Of a stretch of 64,000 nucleotides of DNA, positions 45,487 through 54,994 are shown in pieces (positions within the stretch are counted from its first letter, which is position 1; every line of letters starts with the position of its first letter). The translations under genes and the position numbers were made by a program. The notes under the pieces were generated by a model that saw only the letters and a program-made list of their open reading frames with translations, ran no database searches and was not told where the DNA came from. The DNA is taken from the NCBI RefSeq assembly GCF_014698235.1, contig NZ_JACJSP010000003.1, positions 248,001-312,000 of the forward strand, given 5' to 3'. The DNA comes from Limnothrix sp. FACHB-406. Lineage in GTDB: Bacteria > Cyanobacteriota > Cyanobacteriia > CACIAM-69d.

Positions 45487-45834
45487 GGTGGTCAAACCTG
45501 AGTGTGATTAAATCCTCAATCGATCGTTGAGCATTCGATGGGCATTCGATGGGCATTCAAGTTGTCAGCCTGAGTCGATCGTTGCGCTTGCTCGCAGATG
45601 GCTGAAACCCTCCAACAACGGCTCATTCTCGATGAGATTATCAAGCCTGATCAAATGATTTGATTCAGGCGACTGACCCAGGAATTTTGATCGGGCAATC
45701 TCGATCGGGCAGTCGCAGTCTAATCTCGATCGAGAGAAACCGTTGCTGGTGGCTTCAGCCCTCCCTTCAATATGGCAATCATTCCTGAATGAAAGGTTTT
45801 GATTGCCTGACAACATTCGATTCAGAACCCAGCC
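45487..45834 (-). other. nrtA-nrtB spacer with a stem-loop
   Basis: This 348-base spacer has no gene. Shortly after the nrtA stop, GGCAATCA (45774-45781) pairs with TGATTGCC (45800-45807) around an 18-base loop. With no T-run after it, a role in protecting the nrtA mRNA end or partial attenuation is more likely than full termination. At 45531-45552 the 11-mer GCATTCGATGG occurs twice in tandem. Confidence 0.5.
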
Positions 45835-47175
45835 CTAGGCTTTCAGGGCCTTGATCTTCAGACCATCGAGATAGGCCTTGGGATTTTCCGGATCAAACTT
45901 CACCCCATCAAAGAAGGTTTCCACCCCGCGCGACGTATCCTTGGGAATTTCCGCCTCGGGCACACCCAGCGCCTTAGCTGCCTCGCGCCAAATGTCTTCC
46001 CGGTTGACCTGATCCACCAAAGCTTTCGTGTCGGTGTTTTCCGGCAAGTAACCCCAGCGAATGTCTTCCGTGACAAACCACAGGTCATGGCTCTTGAAGG
46101 GATAGGAGGCGAAGTCTGCCCAGAATTTCATGGCCAGCGGGAATTTTTCTTCCTTACGCCCATCACCAAAGTCGATCGTGCCTTGGGAGCGACCCAAGAT
46201 ATCTTCCGCCTTGATCTTCAGCCACTCGCGCTTGCTGATGATGTCGCACATTTCGGCAATGTTTTCGGGCTTGTCGCACCACATTTGTGCTTCCAGCACT
46301 GCCATGGTCAGGGCTTTGGTGGCGTTCGGGTTCTTTTCCACCCAATCGGCACGCATCGCAAAGGCCTTTTCCGGGTGATCTTTCCACAGTTCACCGGTCA
46401 CCAAGGCCGAGAAACCCAGCTTTTGGGATACCGTTTGGGCATTCCAAGGCTCACCCACGCAGAAGGCTTCCATGGTTCCGGTCTTGATGTTGGCCACCAT
46501 TTGCGGCGGCGGAACCACAATCACCGACACATCCTTGTTGGGATCAATGCCACCGGATGCCAACCAGTAGCGCATCCATAAATCGTGTGTTCCTCCGGGG
46601 AAGGTGACGGCCACTTTCACATCTTTGCCACCGGACTTTGCTTTAGCCAGAGCTGCTTTGAAAGGTTGGTTGTCAAGACCGATTTTTTGACCAAGATAGT
46701 CTTTGCTGAGGGAAATAGCCTGACCGTTGGTATTTAAACGGGCCAAGATGTTCATCGGCACGGGTTTTTTCGTGACCTTGCCGGTGGTCATCAGGTAAGG
46801 AATTGGGGAAAGAATATGCGCACCATCAATCCCGTTCCCGGCCGATCCCAATTCCAGGTTGTCGCGAGTGGCGGCCCAAGAGGCTTGCTTGACCACTTCC
46901 ACATCGGGCATTCCGTATTTGGCGAAGAGGCCCTTTTCCTTGGCGATGATCAAGGGGGCCGCGTCGGTGAGGGCAATGAAACCGAGCTTGGCTTTGGTTA
47001 CTTCCGGCGGGGCGATCGAGGCGGCCGGCGAAGGGCTGCCCCCGGCGGAGTCGCCACCGGCCGGGCTGCTGGCGGCCTGGTTGCCACCTCCGGCAGCACA
47101 ACCATGGATCGCAACGGTGGCTCCGGCAGCGGTGGCGGCGGTGAACAAAAACTTGCGGCGAGAAAAGCTGCTCAT
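45835..47175 (-). CDS. nrtA: Nitrate-binding lipoprotein NrtA
   Basis: The start is the ATG at 47175 (MSSFSRRKFLFTAATAAGAT), giving 446 residues; the frame stays open further upstream, but that part overlaps the nirA end and lacks sense. The N terminus combines a Tat-like RRKF motif with a lipobox ending at Cys (AIHGCAAGG), followed by a Gly/Ser/Pro linker. The binding domain includes LGFIALTDAAPLIIAKEKGL, AFCVGEPWNAQTVS and YLPENTDTKALVDQV. NrtA captures nitrate and nitrite with high affinity at the outer face of the plasma membrane. It lies 91 bases downstream of nirA. Confidence 0.97.
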   Translation of the reverse strand: MSSFSRRKFLFTAATAAGATVAIHGCAAGGGNQAASSPAGGDSAGGSPSPAASIAPPEVTKAKLGFIALTDAAPLIIAKEKGLFAKYGMPDVEVVKQASWAATRDNLELGSAGNGIDGAHILSPIPYLMTTGKVTKKPVPMNILARLNTNGQAISLSKDYLGQKIGLDNQPFKAALAKAKSGGKDVKVAVTFPGGTHDLWMRYWLASGGIDPNKDVSVIVVPPPQMVANIKTGTMEAFCVGEPWNAQTVSQKLGFSALVTGELWKDHPEKAFAMRADWVEKNPNATKALTMAVLEAQMWCDKPENIAEMCDIISKREWLKIKAEDILGRSQGTIDFGDGRKEEKFPLAMKFWADFASYPFKSHDLWFVTEDIRWGYLPENTDTKALVDQVNREDIWREAAKALGVPEAEIPKDTSRGVETFFDGVKFDPENPKAYLDGLKIKALKA

Positions 47176-47266
47176 GGTTGCTGAGTTTGAAGGTAAAGAG
47201 GGGGAGTCAACGATCGGGGAGGATCGAGTGGTGTGTTGGGTGTTGGGAGCTAAGGGCCGGGTTGGG

Positions 47267-48823
47267 TTACGCCTCGGCCAGGGCGGGAGATTTGCGCTCG
47301 GCTTGGAAATGCTCCACCAGCAAGTCCACCAGCACATCATTCAGGTCTTCGCAGGGAATGCCTTTCATGACCCGATCGCCCAAGTGGGCCTCCTTGCCCA
47401 CCTTGCCGCCGAGGAAAATGTCCACGGCCTCAACGGTTTTGCCGTCCTTGCGGGCCTTGCTGCCCATCAAGCCGATGTCGGCCACTTGGGGCTGGCCGCA
47501 GGAGTTGGGGCAGCCGGTCCAGTGAATTCGCACTGGCCGAGGCAGCTTGACCCGATCGGTGACGGCTTGGGCCACGGCCAGAGCACGCTGTTTGGTTTCA
47601 ATCAGCGCAAAGTTGCAAAACTGCGACCCCGTGCAAGAAACCAGTTCCCGCACGAGGGGAGCCGGGGCGATCGAAAAGGTTTTCAAAAGCGGCTCTTGGG
47701 TAAAAACCGCTAACCGGGAATCGGGAATGTTGGGAATGATCACGTTTTGCTCAACGGTGAAGCGCAGTTCACCGCTGCCGTAGATATCCGCCAACCGCGC
47801 CAGGTCAAACATTTGGCGCGCATTCAGCCGGCCCACGGGAATGTGTAACCCGGCATAGTTGAGGCCCACTTGCTTTTGGGCGTGGATGCCGATGTGGTCG
47901 CGTTTGTCCCAGCAATACTCATCCTGCTCGGCGGCGGCAATCAAGGGAAATCCCAGTTGCTTTTCGACAACGGCGCGGAATTTTTCAATTCCCCACTCGT
48001 CAATCAGCCACATCAACCGAGATTTTTGGCGGTTGGCGCGGGGGCCGTGATCCCGATAGACCACCAAGATCGCTTCGCAGAGGGACACCACATCGCGTGG
48101 ATCCACCCAGGCATTGAGGGGAATGGCGGGGGCCACGCGGCTGGCGGAAAAGAACCCGCCCACCACCACGTTGAACCCAAGCTTGCCGTCTTTGTAGGCG
48201 GGGATGAAGGCGATGTCGTTAATTTCGGCGTGAACCGAGTTGTCGCGGCTGCCGTCGATCGCGATGTTGAATTTGCGGGGCAGGTTAGTGAAGCTGGGGT
48301 TGCCATCACCGTTGTTGGTGATCATGTCCTGCACTTTGCGCACCAGCCCCCGGGTGTCGATCAACTCGTCGGCATCAATGCCGGCCACGGGGGAGCCGGT
48401 GATGTTGCGCACGTTGTCCATGCCCGATTGGATGCTGGTGAGGCCGGCGCGATCGAGCTGTTGGAAAATTTCAGGAATGTCATCCAACCGAATTCCGCGT
48501 AGTTGCAGGTTTTGGCGGGTGGTGATGTCGGCGCTGCCATCGTCGCCGTAGCGCTCAACGATGCTGGCGAGGACGCGCAGTTGGCCGCTGGTGCAAATGC
48601 CGTGGGGCAACCGCATCCGCAACATGAACTTTCCGGGAGTGACCGGGCGAAAGAACACCCCTAGCCACTTCAAACGGTGATTCAAGTCATCTTCGGGGAG
48701 GTTTTCCCAGCCCAAGCGGGCAAAGGTGGCGAGTTCGTGTTTAACTTGCAGTCCGTCTTTTTCGGCTTTGAATTTCTCAAACTTGGTGAGTTTGGAACTT
48801 GCCGGGGCGATCGCTTGAGCCAT
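47267..48823 (-). CDS. nirA: Ferredoxin-nitrite reductase
   Basis: This 518-residue protein starts at the ATG at 48823 (MAQAIAPASSKLTKFEKFKA); a TTG 21 bases upstream is less likely. Siroheme/[4Fe-4S] ligands appear as CTGSQFCN and HWTGCPNSCGQ, the two-cysteine-pair pattern of plant-type nitrite reductase. Conserved parts also include FMLRMRLPHGICTSGQLRVL and TTRQNLQLRGI. It reduces nitrite to ammonium with six electrons from ferredoxin. It is the first gene of the nitrate cluster, and its promoter contains an NtcA box and an NtcB-type site, so it should be induced when ammonium is absent and nitrate or nitrite is present. Confidence 0.97.
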   Translation of the reverse strand: MAQAIAPASSKLTKFEKFKAEKDGLQVKHELATFARLGWENLPEDDLNHRLKWLGVFFRPVTPGKFMLRMRLPHGICTSGQLRVLASIVERYGDDGSADITTRQNLQLRGIRLDDIPEIFQQLDRAGLTSIQSGMDNVRNITGSPVAGIDADELIDTRGLVRKVQDMITNNGDGNPSFTNLPRKFNIAIDGSRDNSVHAEINDIAFIPAYKDGKLGFNVVVGGFFSASRVAPAIPLNAWVDPRDVVSLCEAILVVYRDHGPRANRQKSRLMWLIDEWGIEKFRAVVEKQLGFPLIAAAEQDEYCWDKRDHIGIHAQKQVGLNYAGLHIPVGRLNARQMFDLARLADIYGSGELRFTVEQNVIIPNIPDSRLAVFTQEPLLKTFSIAPAPLVRELVSCTGSQFCNFALIETKQRALAVAQAVTDRVKLPRPVRIHWTGCPNSCGQPQVADIGLMGSKARKDGKTVEAVDIFLGGKVGKEAHLGDRVMKGIPCEDLNDVLVDLLVEHFQAERKSPALAEA

Positions 48824-48931
48824 AGTTACCAGCGAGGGGGTCAATGCCGGTGGGTAAAAACTTCTGACCGCTGGCCGAGGCCAGGGAGTATTCGGTCAGA
48901 AGTTGTAGTTGCTAGAGCTGAGAATGGGCAA

Positions 48932-48973
48932 ATGCTAGCGATCGCGCCTCAGGGCTTTTGTAATCCAAGTTAC
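48932..48973 (-). promoter_or_regulatory. NtcA-activated promoter of nirA
   Basis: The sequence GTAACTTGGATTAC (minus strand, 48973-48960) fits the NtcA consensus GTAN8TAC exactly. It is followed after 22 bases by TAGCAT (48937-48932), which fits the -10 consensus TAN3T. This is the canonical class II NtcA promoter layout, with the box replacing a -35 element. The -10 lies about 110 bases from the nirA ATG, giving a leader of about 100 bases. Confidence 0.9.
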
Positions 48974-49011
48974 AAAAAACTTTACAGAATCCGTTTCAAG
49001 CATGAATTTCA

Positions 49012-49024
49012 TGCAATTTCTGCA
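49012..49024 (-). promoter_or_regulatory. Putative NtcB binding site
   Basis: TGCAATTTCTGCA is a perfect TGCA-N5-TGCA dyad, the LysR-type motif described for NtcB upstream of nirA operons. It lies 38 bases upstream of the NtcA box. A second partial dyad CATGAATTTCATG overlaps it at 49001-49013. NtcB enhances expression in response to nitrite. Confidence 0.7.
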
Positions 49025-49053
49025 TTTAAGCACCCGTGAGCCGCTCGATTCCG

Positions 49054-49083
49054 CCCCGATCGCCCCGATCGCCCCGATCGCCC
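49054..49083. repeat. Tandem CGATCGCCC repeat
   Basis: Three and a half copies of the 9-bp unit CCCGATCGC lie in tandem between the nirA upstream region and the porin terminator. The unit contains the HIP1 core CGATCG. Such slippage-prone repeats are likely length-variable between strains. Confidence 0.75.
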
Positions 49084-49095
49084 AGTCAGCCACCC

Positions 49096-49143
49096 CAAAA
49101 ACAGCCGATCGCCTCGGCCCAAAACTGAACCAGGCGATCGGCT
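49096..49143 (-). terminator. Intrinsic terminator of the downstream porin gene
   Basis: On the minus strand AGCCGATCGCCT (49143-49132) and AGGCGATCGGCT (49114-49103) form a perfect 12-bp stem with a 17-base loop. The stem is followed by GTTTTTGGGG (49102-49093). It lies 46 bases after the stop of the porin gene that ends at 49189. It shields the nitrate promoter region from read-through. Confidence 0.75.
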
Positions 49144-49188
49144 CCCAACACAGGCAAAACCCTTAGAAAAAACCTCAGAACGCAGAAC

Positions 49189-50817
49189 TTAGAACGCAAA
49201 GGTAGTGCGCACCACGCCCACCACCTGCATACCGTTGTCCTCATCATGTTCCGGGTTCACAATCACGATCACGCCCGGCGTGATGGCGATGTTATCCGTC
49301 AGCCGGTGGCGGTAGAGGGCTTCCACATGCAACGACGTGTCCCGATCCTCGCGGCTGGCCAAGTCGTTGCGCGTGGTTTTCGGCGGCATCCCGAAGATAA
49401 TCCCGCCCACATTGCCCTCCTTGAACAAGTCCGGGAAAGCCATCGTGACGGCCCAAGTCCAGATATCCGCATTGGCCCCCCGATCGCCCCCTGATTTGGC
49501 CTCGGCATCCGTATAAGCTACCCAACCGGACAAATTGAAACGGGGACTGAATTGCACCGCACCGATCAACCCGTAGGAATTGGCCGCAGTATCCACCCGA
49601 TCGAACGGCCGTTGGGCAAAGGCGCTGCCGATGTTGTCCGTAATGTTCACATCCGCTTCATCGAAATAGGTGTGGGTGAAGGTGAAGCCAATGCTGGTGC
49701 TGGGGGTGGGTTGATAGAGCAATTGCCCCAAAATGCCATAGCTGCCATTGAACAGCCCCGCCTCATCATCCGGGCTGCTGGCCCGAGGCGCACGGTAGGC
49801 CACATCGGCCGACCAATGTTGATTAAAACGATGCTGAATTCCCACACCGGGGCCGCGCAACCCGCGATAGATCGAGCTATAGCGCCCAAATCGGGACAGG
49901 GCCCCAGAACTGTCACTCCGCAGGTATACGTTCAGGGGATCCGTGATCCCATCCGTGCCGTGGCCATTGGCAATTAACCAGGCCCGCGTTTGATCGCCCA
50001 AGGGAAAGCGGTAGTACAAATCCCCCAACCGGAGCTGGCCGCCACTGTTGCCGTCAAAGCCCAGGCGGGTCATGCTGGTTCCCGTCAAGTCGCCATCGAT
50101 CGGGAGAATGTTGTTGCTTTGTAGCCGCACCCGCAACTCGTCTTTTCCGGTAAAGCTGGTGTTGAAATTCAGCCGCACCCAATAGGCAAAGGTGGCGTTG
50201 TAGTCCAAATCGCCGCCGCCCGCCTTTTCGTCGCCCCACACATCAGCTAGGGCAAACATGGCCTCGGATTGGAGCTTGGTGGCCGGCGAAAAGCGATTGG
50301 CTTCCAGTTCTGCCGTGCGGGCTTCCAGGGCATCCACCCGCCCCCGCAGGCCGGCCAACTCCGCCGCGAATTCCTCTTGCAGTTTTTGCAATTTCCGCAG
50401 ATCTTCCTTGGCAGCAAGCGGATCGGTGGCGGACTTGATTAGCTCATTGATCCGATCGAGGCAGGCATTCAACCCGGCGGCGAACTCATAGCGACTGAGG
50501 GGCCGGTTGCCCTTAAATGTGCCATCGGGATAACCAGCAATGCAGCCATAGCGCTCCACCAAGGATTGCAGCGCCTGAAATGCCCAATCGGTGGGTTGCA
50601 CATCCGAGAGTTGCGAAACGGCGGTGACCTGGGCCAGGTCATCCGTGCCTAAGGGATCCGTGCCCAGCAGGTCGGCTTCGGTGGCCACCGTGGGGCGATC
50701 GTCCAAGGTCAGCAGGGGAATTTCCGAGGCGATCGCCCCCGTAGGTATTCCCAAAATCAGGGTCAAAAGAGGCAACAGAGCGGAGCTAGAGAGTAGTGGC
50801 AGAAAACGATGGGTCAT
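49189..50817 (-). CDS. SLH-domain OprB-family outer-membrane porin (copy 1)
   Basis: This 542-residue protein has a signal peptide (LLPLLTLILGIPTGAIASEI), an SLH domain (about 65-125: VQPTDWAFQALQSLVERYGC, AGYPDGTFKGNRPLSRYEFA), a coiled coil (about 130-175) and a C-terminal beta barrel ending in aromatic Phe (VGVVRTTFAF). This is the standard cyanobacterial SomA/'iron uptake porin' architecture, anchored to peptidoglycan by the SLH domain. It is a tandem paralogue of the next gene (50986-52614), with exactly equal length. The first roughly 175 codons are almost identical in DNA, while the barrels diverge at many positions. The spacer (50818-50985) has a short TGAGCCGCAG tandem repeat. Confidence 0.93.
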   Translation of the reverse strand: MTHRFLPLLSSSALLPLLTLILGIPTGAIASEIPLLTLDDRPTVATEADLLGTDPLGTDDLAQVTAVSQLSDVQPTDWAFQALQSLVERYGCIAGYPDGTFKGNRPLSRYEFAAGLNACLDRINELIKSATDPLAAKEDLRKLQKLQEEFAAELAGLRGRVDALEARTAELEANRFSPATKLQSEAMFALADVWGDEKAGGGDLDYNATFAYWVRLNFNTSFTGKDELRVRLQSNNILPIDGDLTGTSMTRLGFDGNSGGQLRLGDLYYRFPLGDQTRAWLIANGHGTDGITDPLNVYLRSDSSGALSRFGRYSSIYRGLRGPGVGIQHRFNQHWSADVAYRAPRASSPDDEAGLFNGSYGILGQLLYQPTPSTSIGFTFTHTYFDEADVNITDNIGSAFAQRPFDRVDTAANSYGLIGAVQFSPRFNLSGWVAYTDAEAKSGGDRGANADIWTWAVTMAFPDLFKEGNVGGIIFGMPPKTTRNDLASREDRDTSLHVEALYRHRLTDNIAITPGVIVIVNPEHDEDNGMQVVGVVRTTFAF

Positions 50818-50985
50818 GGGTTAGTCCTCAATAATTGCCAAGCGGTTGCGGGGAGATTGACTGAGCCGCAGTGAGCCGCAGTGAGCTGTTGCCCAGAAAA
50901 AGCTGGCTCCCCGTCAATGATTCACCTCTGCTACTTTCAAAAAGCCGGATCAGGTATTTACGCTGAATGGCCACACCGGATTTAG

Positions 50986-52614
50986 TTAGAAAGAGAACAC
51001 GGTGCGCACCACACCCACCACTTGGGTCTCGTTATCGTTGTTGTGCTCCGGGTTAAAAATCGCAATCACACCGGGCGTAATGGCAATGTTGTCCGTGAGC
51101 TGGTGGTAGTAGAGCGCCTCCAGGTGGAACGAGGTATCGCGATCTTCGCGGCTGTCCACATCGTTTTGGGTGGTCTTCGGCGGCATCCCGAAAATAATCC
51201 CGCCCAAGTTGCCTTCCTTAAACAGATCCGGAAAAGCCATCGTGACGGCCCAATTCCAAATGTCGGCATTGGCTCCCCGATCGTTGCCCGATTTGGCTTT
51301 AGCATCGGTGTAGCCCACCCAGCCGGACAGGTTGAAACGCGGACTAAATTGCACCGAGCCGATCAACCCATAGGAGTTGGCCAACGTATCAACCCGATTA
51401 AAGGGCCGTTGGGCAAAGGCACTGCCCACGCCGTCCGTGATGTTCACGTCGGCTTCGTCAAAGTAGGTGTGGGCGAAGGTGAAGCCAATGCCAGCGCTTT
51501 TGCTGGGCTGATATAGGATTTGGCCCAAAATGCCGTAGCTGCCGTTGAACAGGCCCGCTTCATCATCCGGGTTGCTGCCCTGGGGCGCACGGTAGGCCAG
51601 ATCCACCGACCACCGATCGCTAAAGTCATGTTCGATCGCAACCCCGGGGCCGCGCACACTGCGGTAGATCGAACTAAAGCGACCAAACCGCGACAGGGAA
51701 CCGGCACTGTCACTGCGCAGAAACGAATTCAACGGATCGGCAATGCCGTCAGTTCCCTGACCGCTGGCAATCAGCCACATATGGGTTTTGTGCCCGATCG
51801 GGAAGCGATAGTGCAAATCGTCCAATCGAAACCGATTGTTGCTGTTGCCATCAAAAGACAGGCGGGTCATGCTGGTTCCGGTCACGGCCCCATCGATCGG
51901 GATGATGTTGTTGCTTTGCAGCCGCACCCGCAACTCGTCTTTTCCGGTAAAGCTGGTGTTGAAATTCAGCCGCGCTCGGTAAGAAAACGTGGTGTTGTAA
52001 TCCAAGTCACCGTCGCCGGCCCGCCCATTGCCAAATACGTCATCCAAGGCAAAAATCACTTCGCCTTTCAGCTTGGTGGTGGTCGAAAACTGGTTCGCTT
52101 CCAGTTCCGAAGCGCGGGCTTCCAATGAATCCACCCGACCGCGCAGGGCTGCCAGTTCCGCCGCGAATTCCTCTTGCAGTTTTTGCAATTTCCGCAGGTC
52201 TTCCTTGGTCGCAAGCGGATCGGTGGCGGACTTGATTAGCTCATTGATTCGATCGAGGCAGGCATTCAACCCGGCGGCGAATTCATAGCGACTGAGGGGC
52301 CGGTTGCCCTTGAACGTGCCATCGGGATAACCGGCAATGCAGCCATAGCGCTCCACCAAGGATTGCAGCGCCTGAAATGCCCAATCGGTGGGTTGCACAT
52401 CCGAGAGTTGCGAAACGGCGGTGACTTGGGCCAGGTCATCCGTGCCTAAGGGATCCGTGCCCAGCAGGTCAGCTTCGGTGGCCACCGTCGGGCGATCGTC
52501 CAAGGTCAGCAGGGGAATTTCCGAGGCGATCGCCCCCGTGGGTATTCCCAAAATCAGGGCTAAAAAAGGCAGCAGTGAATAATGAGCGAGTCGTGGAGCA
52601 AAGGGATGAATCAT
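50986..52614 (-). CDS. SLH-domain OprB-family outer-membrane porin (copy 2)
   Basis: This 542-residue porin is a paralogue of copy 1, with signal peptide, SLH domain, coiled coil (TKEDLRKLQKLQEEFAAELA) and barrel ending VGVVRTVFSF. It is upstream of copy 1 on the same strand. Differences concentrate in the barrel (for example GDEKAGGGDLDYN in copy 1 and GNGRAGDGDLDYN here) and in the first 14 residues. The identical 5' portion suggests recent duplication or gene conversion restricted to the periplasmic module. It allows diffusion of small solutes or inorganic ions; specificity is not readable. Confidence 0.93.
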   Translation of the reverse strand: MIHPFAPRLAHYSLLPFLALILGIPTGAIASEIPLLTLDDRPTVATEADLLGTDPLGTDDLAQVTAVSQLSDVQPTDWAFQALQSLVERYGCIAGYPDGTFKGNRPLSRYEFAAGLNACLDRINELIKSATDPLATKEDLRKLQKLQEEFAAELAALRGRVDSLEARASELEANQFSTTTKLKGEVIFALDDVFGNGRAGDGDLDYNTTFSYRARLNFNTSFTGKDELRVRLQSNNIIPIDGAVTGTSMTRLSFDGNSNNRFRLDDLHYRFPIGHKTHMWLIASGQGTDGIADPLNSFLRSDSAGSLSRFGRFSSIYRSVRGPGVAIEHDFSDRWSVDLAYRAPQGSNPDDEAGLFNGSYGILGQILYQPSKSAGIGFTFAHTYFDEADVNITDGVGSAFAQRPFNRVDTLANSYGLIGSVQFSPRFNLSGWVGYTDAKAKSGNDRGANADIWNWAVTMAFPDLFKEGNLGGIIFGMPPKTTQNDVDSREDRDTSFHLEALYYHQLTDNIAITPGVIAIFNPEHNNDNETQVVGVVRTVFSF

Positions 52615-53167
52615 CAGAAATTCCTAGGCGTTTCCTGTGGAGCTAGCGGGTAACGATTCTGTAGGGCTAGCTGGCAGGTAGAATTCGCAGTCAACGCACG
52701 AGCACCCAAAACAGAAATCTTCAGATTCATAACCTATGGCGAATTCAGATGTCATCCCAAATTCTGCTGATTTCTACCCTCAAACTCCTTAATTCTTGGT
52801 TCGCGTTCTAATTTCAGATCGGTCAATTTTTTTGATTATTTCTGATTTTTTCCCTTTGTCAAATACCACCTTTCTGACTGTTTGTGCCTCCTTGGCAGAT
52901 ATTTGACCATCGTTGATCGTGATGGATTGCAGATCCCGATCGCGTATCAATTCAGACAGGGCGATCCAGAGATCCGCTGGGCGATTGGAGCCGCTGAGCT
53001 GCCACCGGGCGATCGAGTCATGGAGGCGAATTCATAGGCGATAATGGGGGAGACTCTGTACTGAAATTGCCGTCAAGCCACCCTGATCGATTGTCTGCCC
53101 GCCTTTGCAAACAGGCCCGGCCGCCAATCCGTCAGGGCGGCTTGATTTGTGTCTCTACCGGTTGGCT
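52615..53167. other. Divergent intergenic region, porin / ABC exporter
   Basis: The 553 bases between the divergent porin copy 2 and ABC exporter genes contain no recognisable gene. The central part (52730-52920) is AT-richer, with T-tracts (TCAATTTTTTTGATTATTTCTG at about 52826-52847, noted by location), and is the likely site of promoters in both directions. No Fur-box-like dyad was convincing. Confidence 0.5.
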
Positions 53168-54994
53168 ATGACTGCGAATCTTGCTGCTGCGCAAACCCCG
53201 TCCGATCGCCGCTCTGAAACTGACTGGCGGCTTTTTTTGCGACTGGTACCCTACGCCCGTCGCAGCGGCAAGCTGCTGATTGTGTCACTGATTTTGTTGC
53301 TGCCCTTGTCCTTGGGCAATGCGTTGCAGCCAATTTTGGTGGGTCAAGCCATCTCGCTGATTCGGGGCGAGGCCAGCGCTTGGGATTTTCTGGAAGCGAT
53401 GCCCCTGCGATCGGGTCTGAACACCGTGGGGCTGTTGGTGTTGGTGACGGTGGCAGTGCGGTTGGCGCTCCAAGGGCTTCAGGGCTACTTGGTGCAGGAA
53501 GTGGGCCAACGGATCACGGCGGATATTCGCAATGATTTATTCGATCATGTGACCGCGCTGGCCATGCGCTTTTTCGATCGCACGCCCGTGGGTCGGTTGA
53601 TTACCCGCCTAACCAGCGACGTGGATGCCTTAGGTGAGGTTTTCTCCACGGGCGCGATCGGGATTGTGAGCGATCTGTTGTCGATCGTGGTGTTGGTGGC
53701 CACCATGTTGACCCTGCAATGGCAATTGGCCTTATTGCTGTTGCTGATGTTGATCCCGATCGCGGGGGCCATTGTTTATTTCCAAGGGGAATTTCGGAAA
53801 GCCAACTATCGGGCCCGCGAGCGGTTATCGGATTTGAATTCGATGCTGCAAGAGAATCTGGTGGGCGTGAATGTGGTGCAATTGTTCCGTCGAGAACGCT
53901 ACAACGCCAAACAGTTTCGGAAAACCAACCAAGACTATATTCACGAAGTCGATCGCACCATCTTTTTTGACTCGGCCGTTTCAGCCACCTTGGAGTGGAT
54001 TTCCCTGGTCGCGATCGCCGGGGTGCTTTGGTATGGCGGCGCATTGGTGGCGGGCAAAACGATCGAGTTTGGAACCTTGGCGGCTTTCATTCTCTTTGCC
54101 CAACGGATGTTTGATCCCTTGCGAGAATTTGCCGAAAAATTCACCGCCATTCAAGCGGGATTCACCGCCATTGAACGAATTAACGGAATCTTCTCGGAGC
54201 CGATCGAAATCCAAGACCCGCCCAAGGTTGATCGCGCCCAATTTGCCAGCCTGAAAACCCGTGGTGAAATTCGCTTTGAGCATGTTTCCTTTGGCTACAA
54301 ATCCGATGAAATTGTGCTCCACGACCTAGACTTCACCATCCATCCCGGCGAAAAAGTGGCCTTCGTGGGGCCCACGGGCGCGGGCAAATCTTCAATCATC
54401 CGGCTACTCAGCCGTTTGTATGAAGTCACCGAAGGGCGAATTTTGCTGGATGGCGTGGACATTCGCGACATGGCCCAGGCTGATTTGCGCCGAGAATTAG
54501 GGATTATTTTGCAAGATGGATTTCTCTTTTCCGGCGACGTAAAAAGCAACATTACCCTCGGGGAAAATTACAGCCTGACCGAGGTGCAAGCCGCCGCCGA
54601 ACGAGTCAGCATTGATGAATTTATCCGGCAATTACCCCAAGGATATGATTCGGAATTGCGTGAGCGCGGCACTAATTTATCGGGCGGTCAAAAGCAGCTT
54701 TTGGCCTTTGCACGGGTGGCCATTCGAGAACCCAAAGTACTGATTTTGGATGAAGCTACGTCCAGTTTGGATGTGGCAACAGAAGCGGTTATTCAAGCAG
54801 CGGTCGATCGAATGATGCGCGATCGCACGGCAATTATTATTGCCCACCGGCTCTCGACCATTCGCAATGTCGATCGCATCTTTGCCCTCAAACGGGGTCG
54901 TTTGGCGGAGTCTGGAACCCACGATCAATTGATGGCTTTGGATGGTCTTTATGCCAGCCTTTATCGATTGCAAATGCTGGGGGCAGATGTTTAG
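53168..54994 (+). CDS. ABC exporter, fused permease and ATPase (half transporter)
   Basis: This 608-residue protein starts at the ATG at 53168 (MTANLAAAQTPSDRRSETDW). A type IV exporter membrane domain with about six TM helices (53250-54200; e.g. LLIVSLILLLPLSLGNALQ, LLSIVVLVATMLTLQWQLAL) is followed by an ATPase with Walker A GPTGAGKSS, Q-loop ILQDGFLFSG, signature LSGGQKQ, Walker B VLILDEAT and H-loop AHRLSTI. It would act as a homodimer or heterodimer exporting lipid, peptide or drug from the cytoplasm (MsbA/LmrA/YheH type). Substrate is not assignable. A HIP1-based hairpin without T-run lies 19 bases after the stop (55013-55041). Confidence 0.93.
   Translation: MTANLAAAQTPSDRRSETDWRLFLRLVPYARRSGKLLIVSLILLLPLSLGNALQPILVGQAISLIRGEASAWDFLEAMPLRSGLNTVGLLVLVTVAVRLALQGLQGYLVQEVGQRITADIRNDLFDHVTALAMRFFDRTPVGRLITRLTSDVDALGEVFSTGAIGIVSDLLSIVVLVATMLTLQWQLALLLLLMLIPIAGAIVYFQGEFRKANYRARERLSDLNSMLQENLVGVNVVQLFRRERYNAKQFRKTNQDYIHEVDRTIFFDSAVSATLEWISLVAIAGVLWYGGALVAGKTIEFGTLAAFILFAQRMFDPLREFAEKFTAIQAGFTAIERINGIFSEPIEIQDPPKVDRAQFASLKTRGEIRFEHVSFGYKSDEIVLHDLDFTIHPGEKVAFVGPTGAGKSSIIRLLSRLYEVTEGRILLDGVDIRDMAQADLRRELGIILQDGFLFSGDVKSNITLGENYSLTEVQAAAERVSIDEFIRQLPQGYDSELRERGTNLSGGQKQLLAFARVAIREPKVLILDEATSSLDVATEAVIQAAVDRMMRDRTAIIIAHRLSTIRNVDRIFALKRGRLAESGTHDQLMALDGLYASLYRLQMLGADV

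Noticed and set aside
47176-47340. Longer N terminus for NrtA
   Set aside because: The extra residues are the antisense-like Trp/Pro-rich overlap with the nirA end; MSSFSRRKFLF at 47175 gives a proper Tat/lipoprotein signal.
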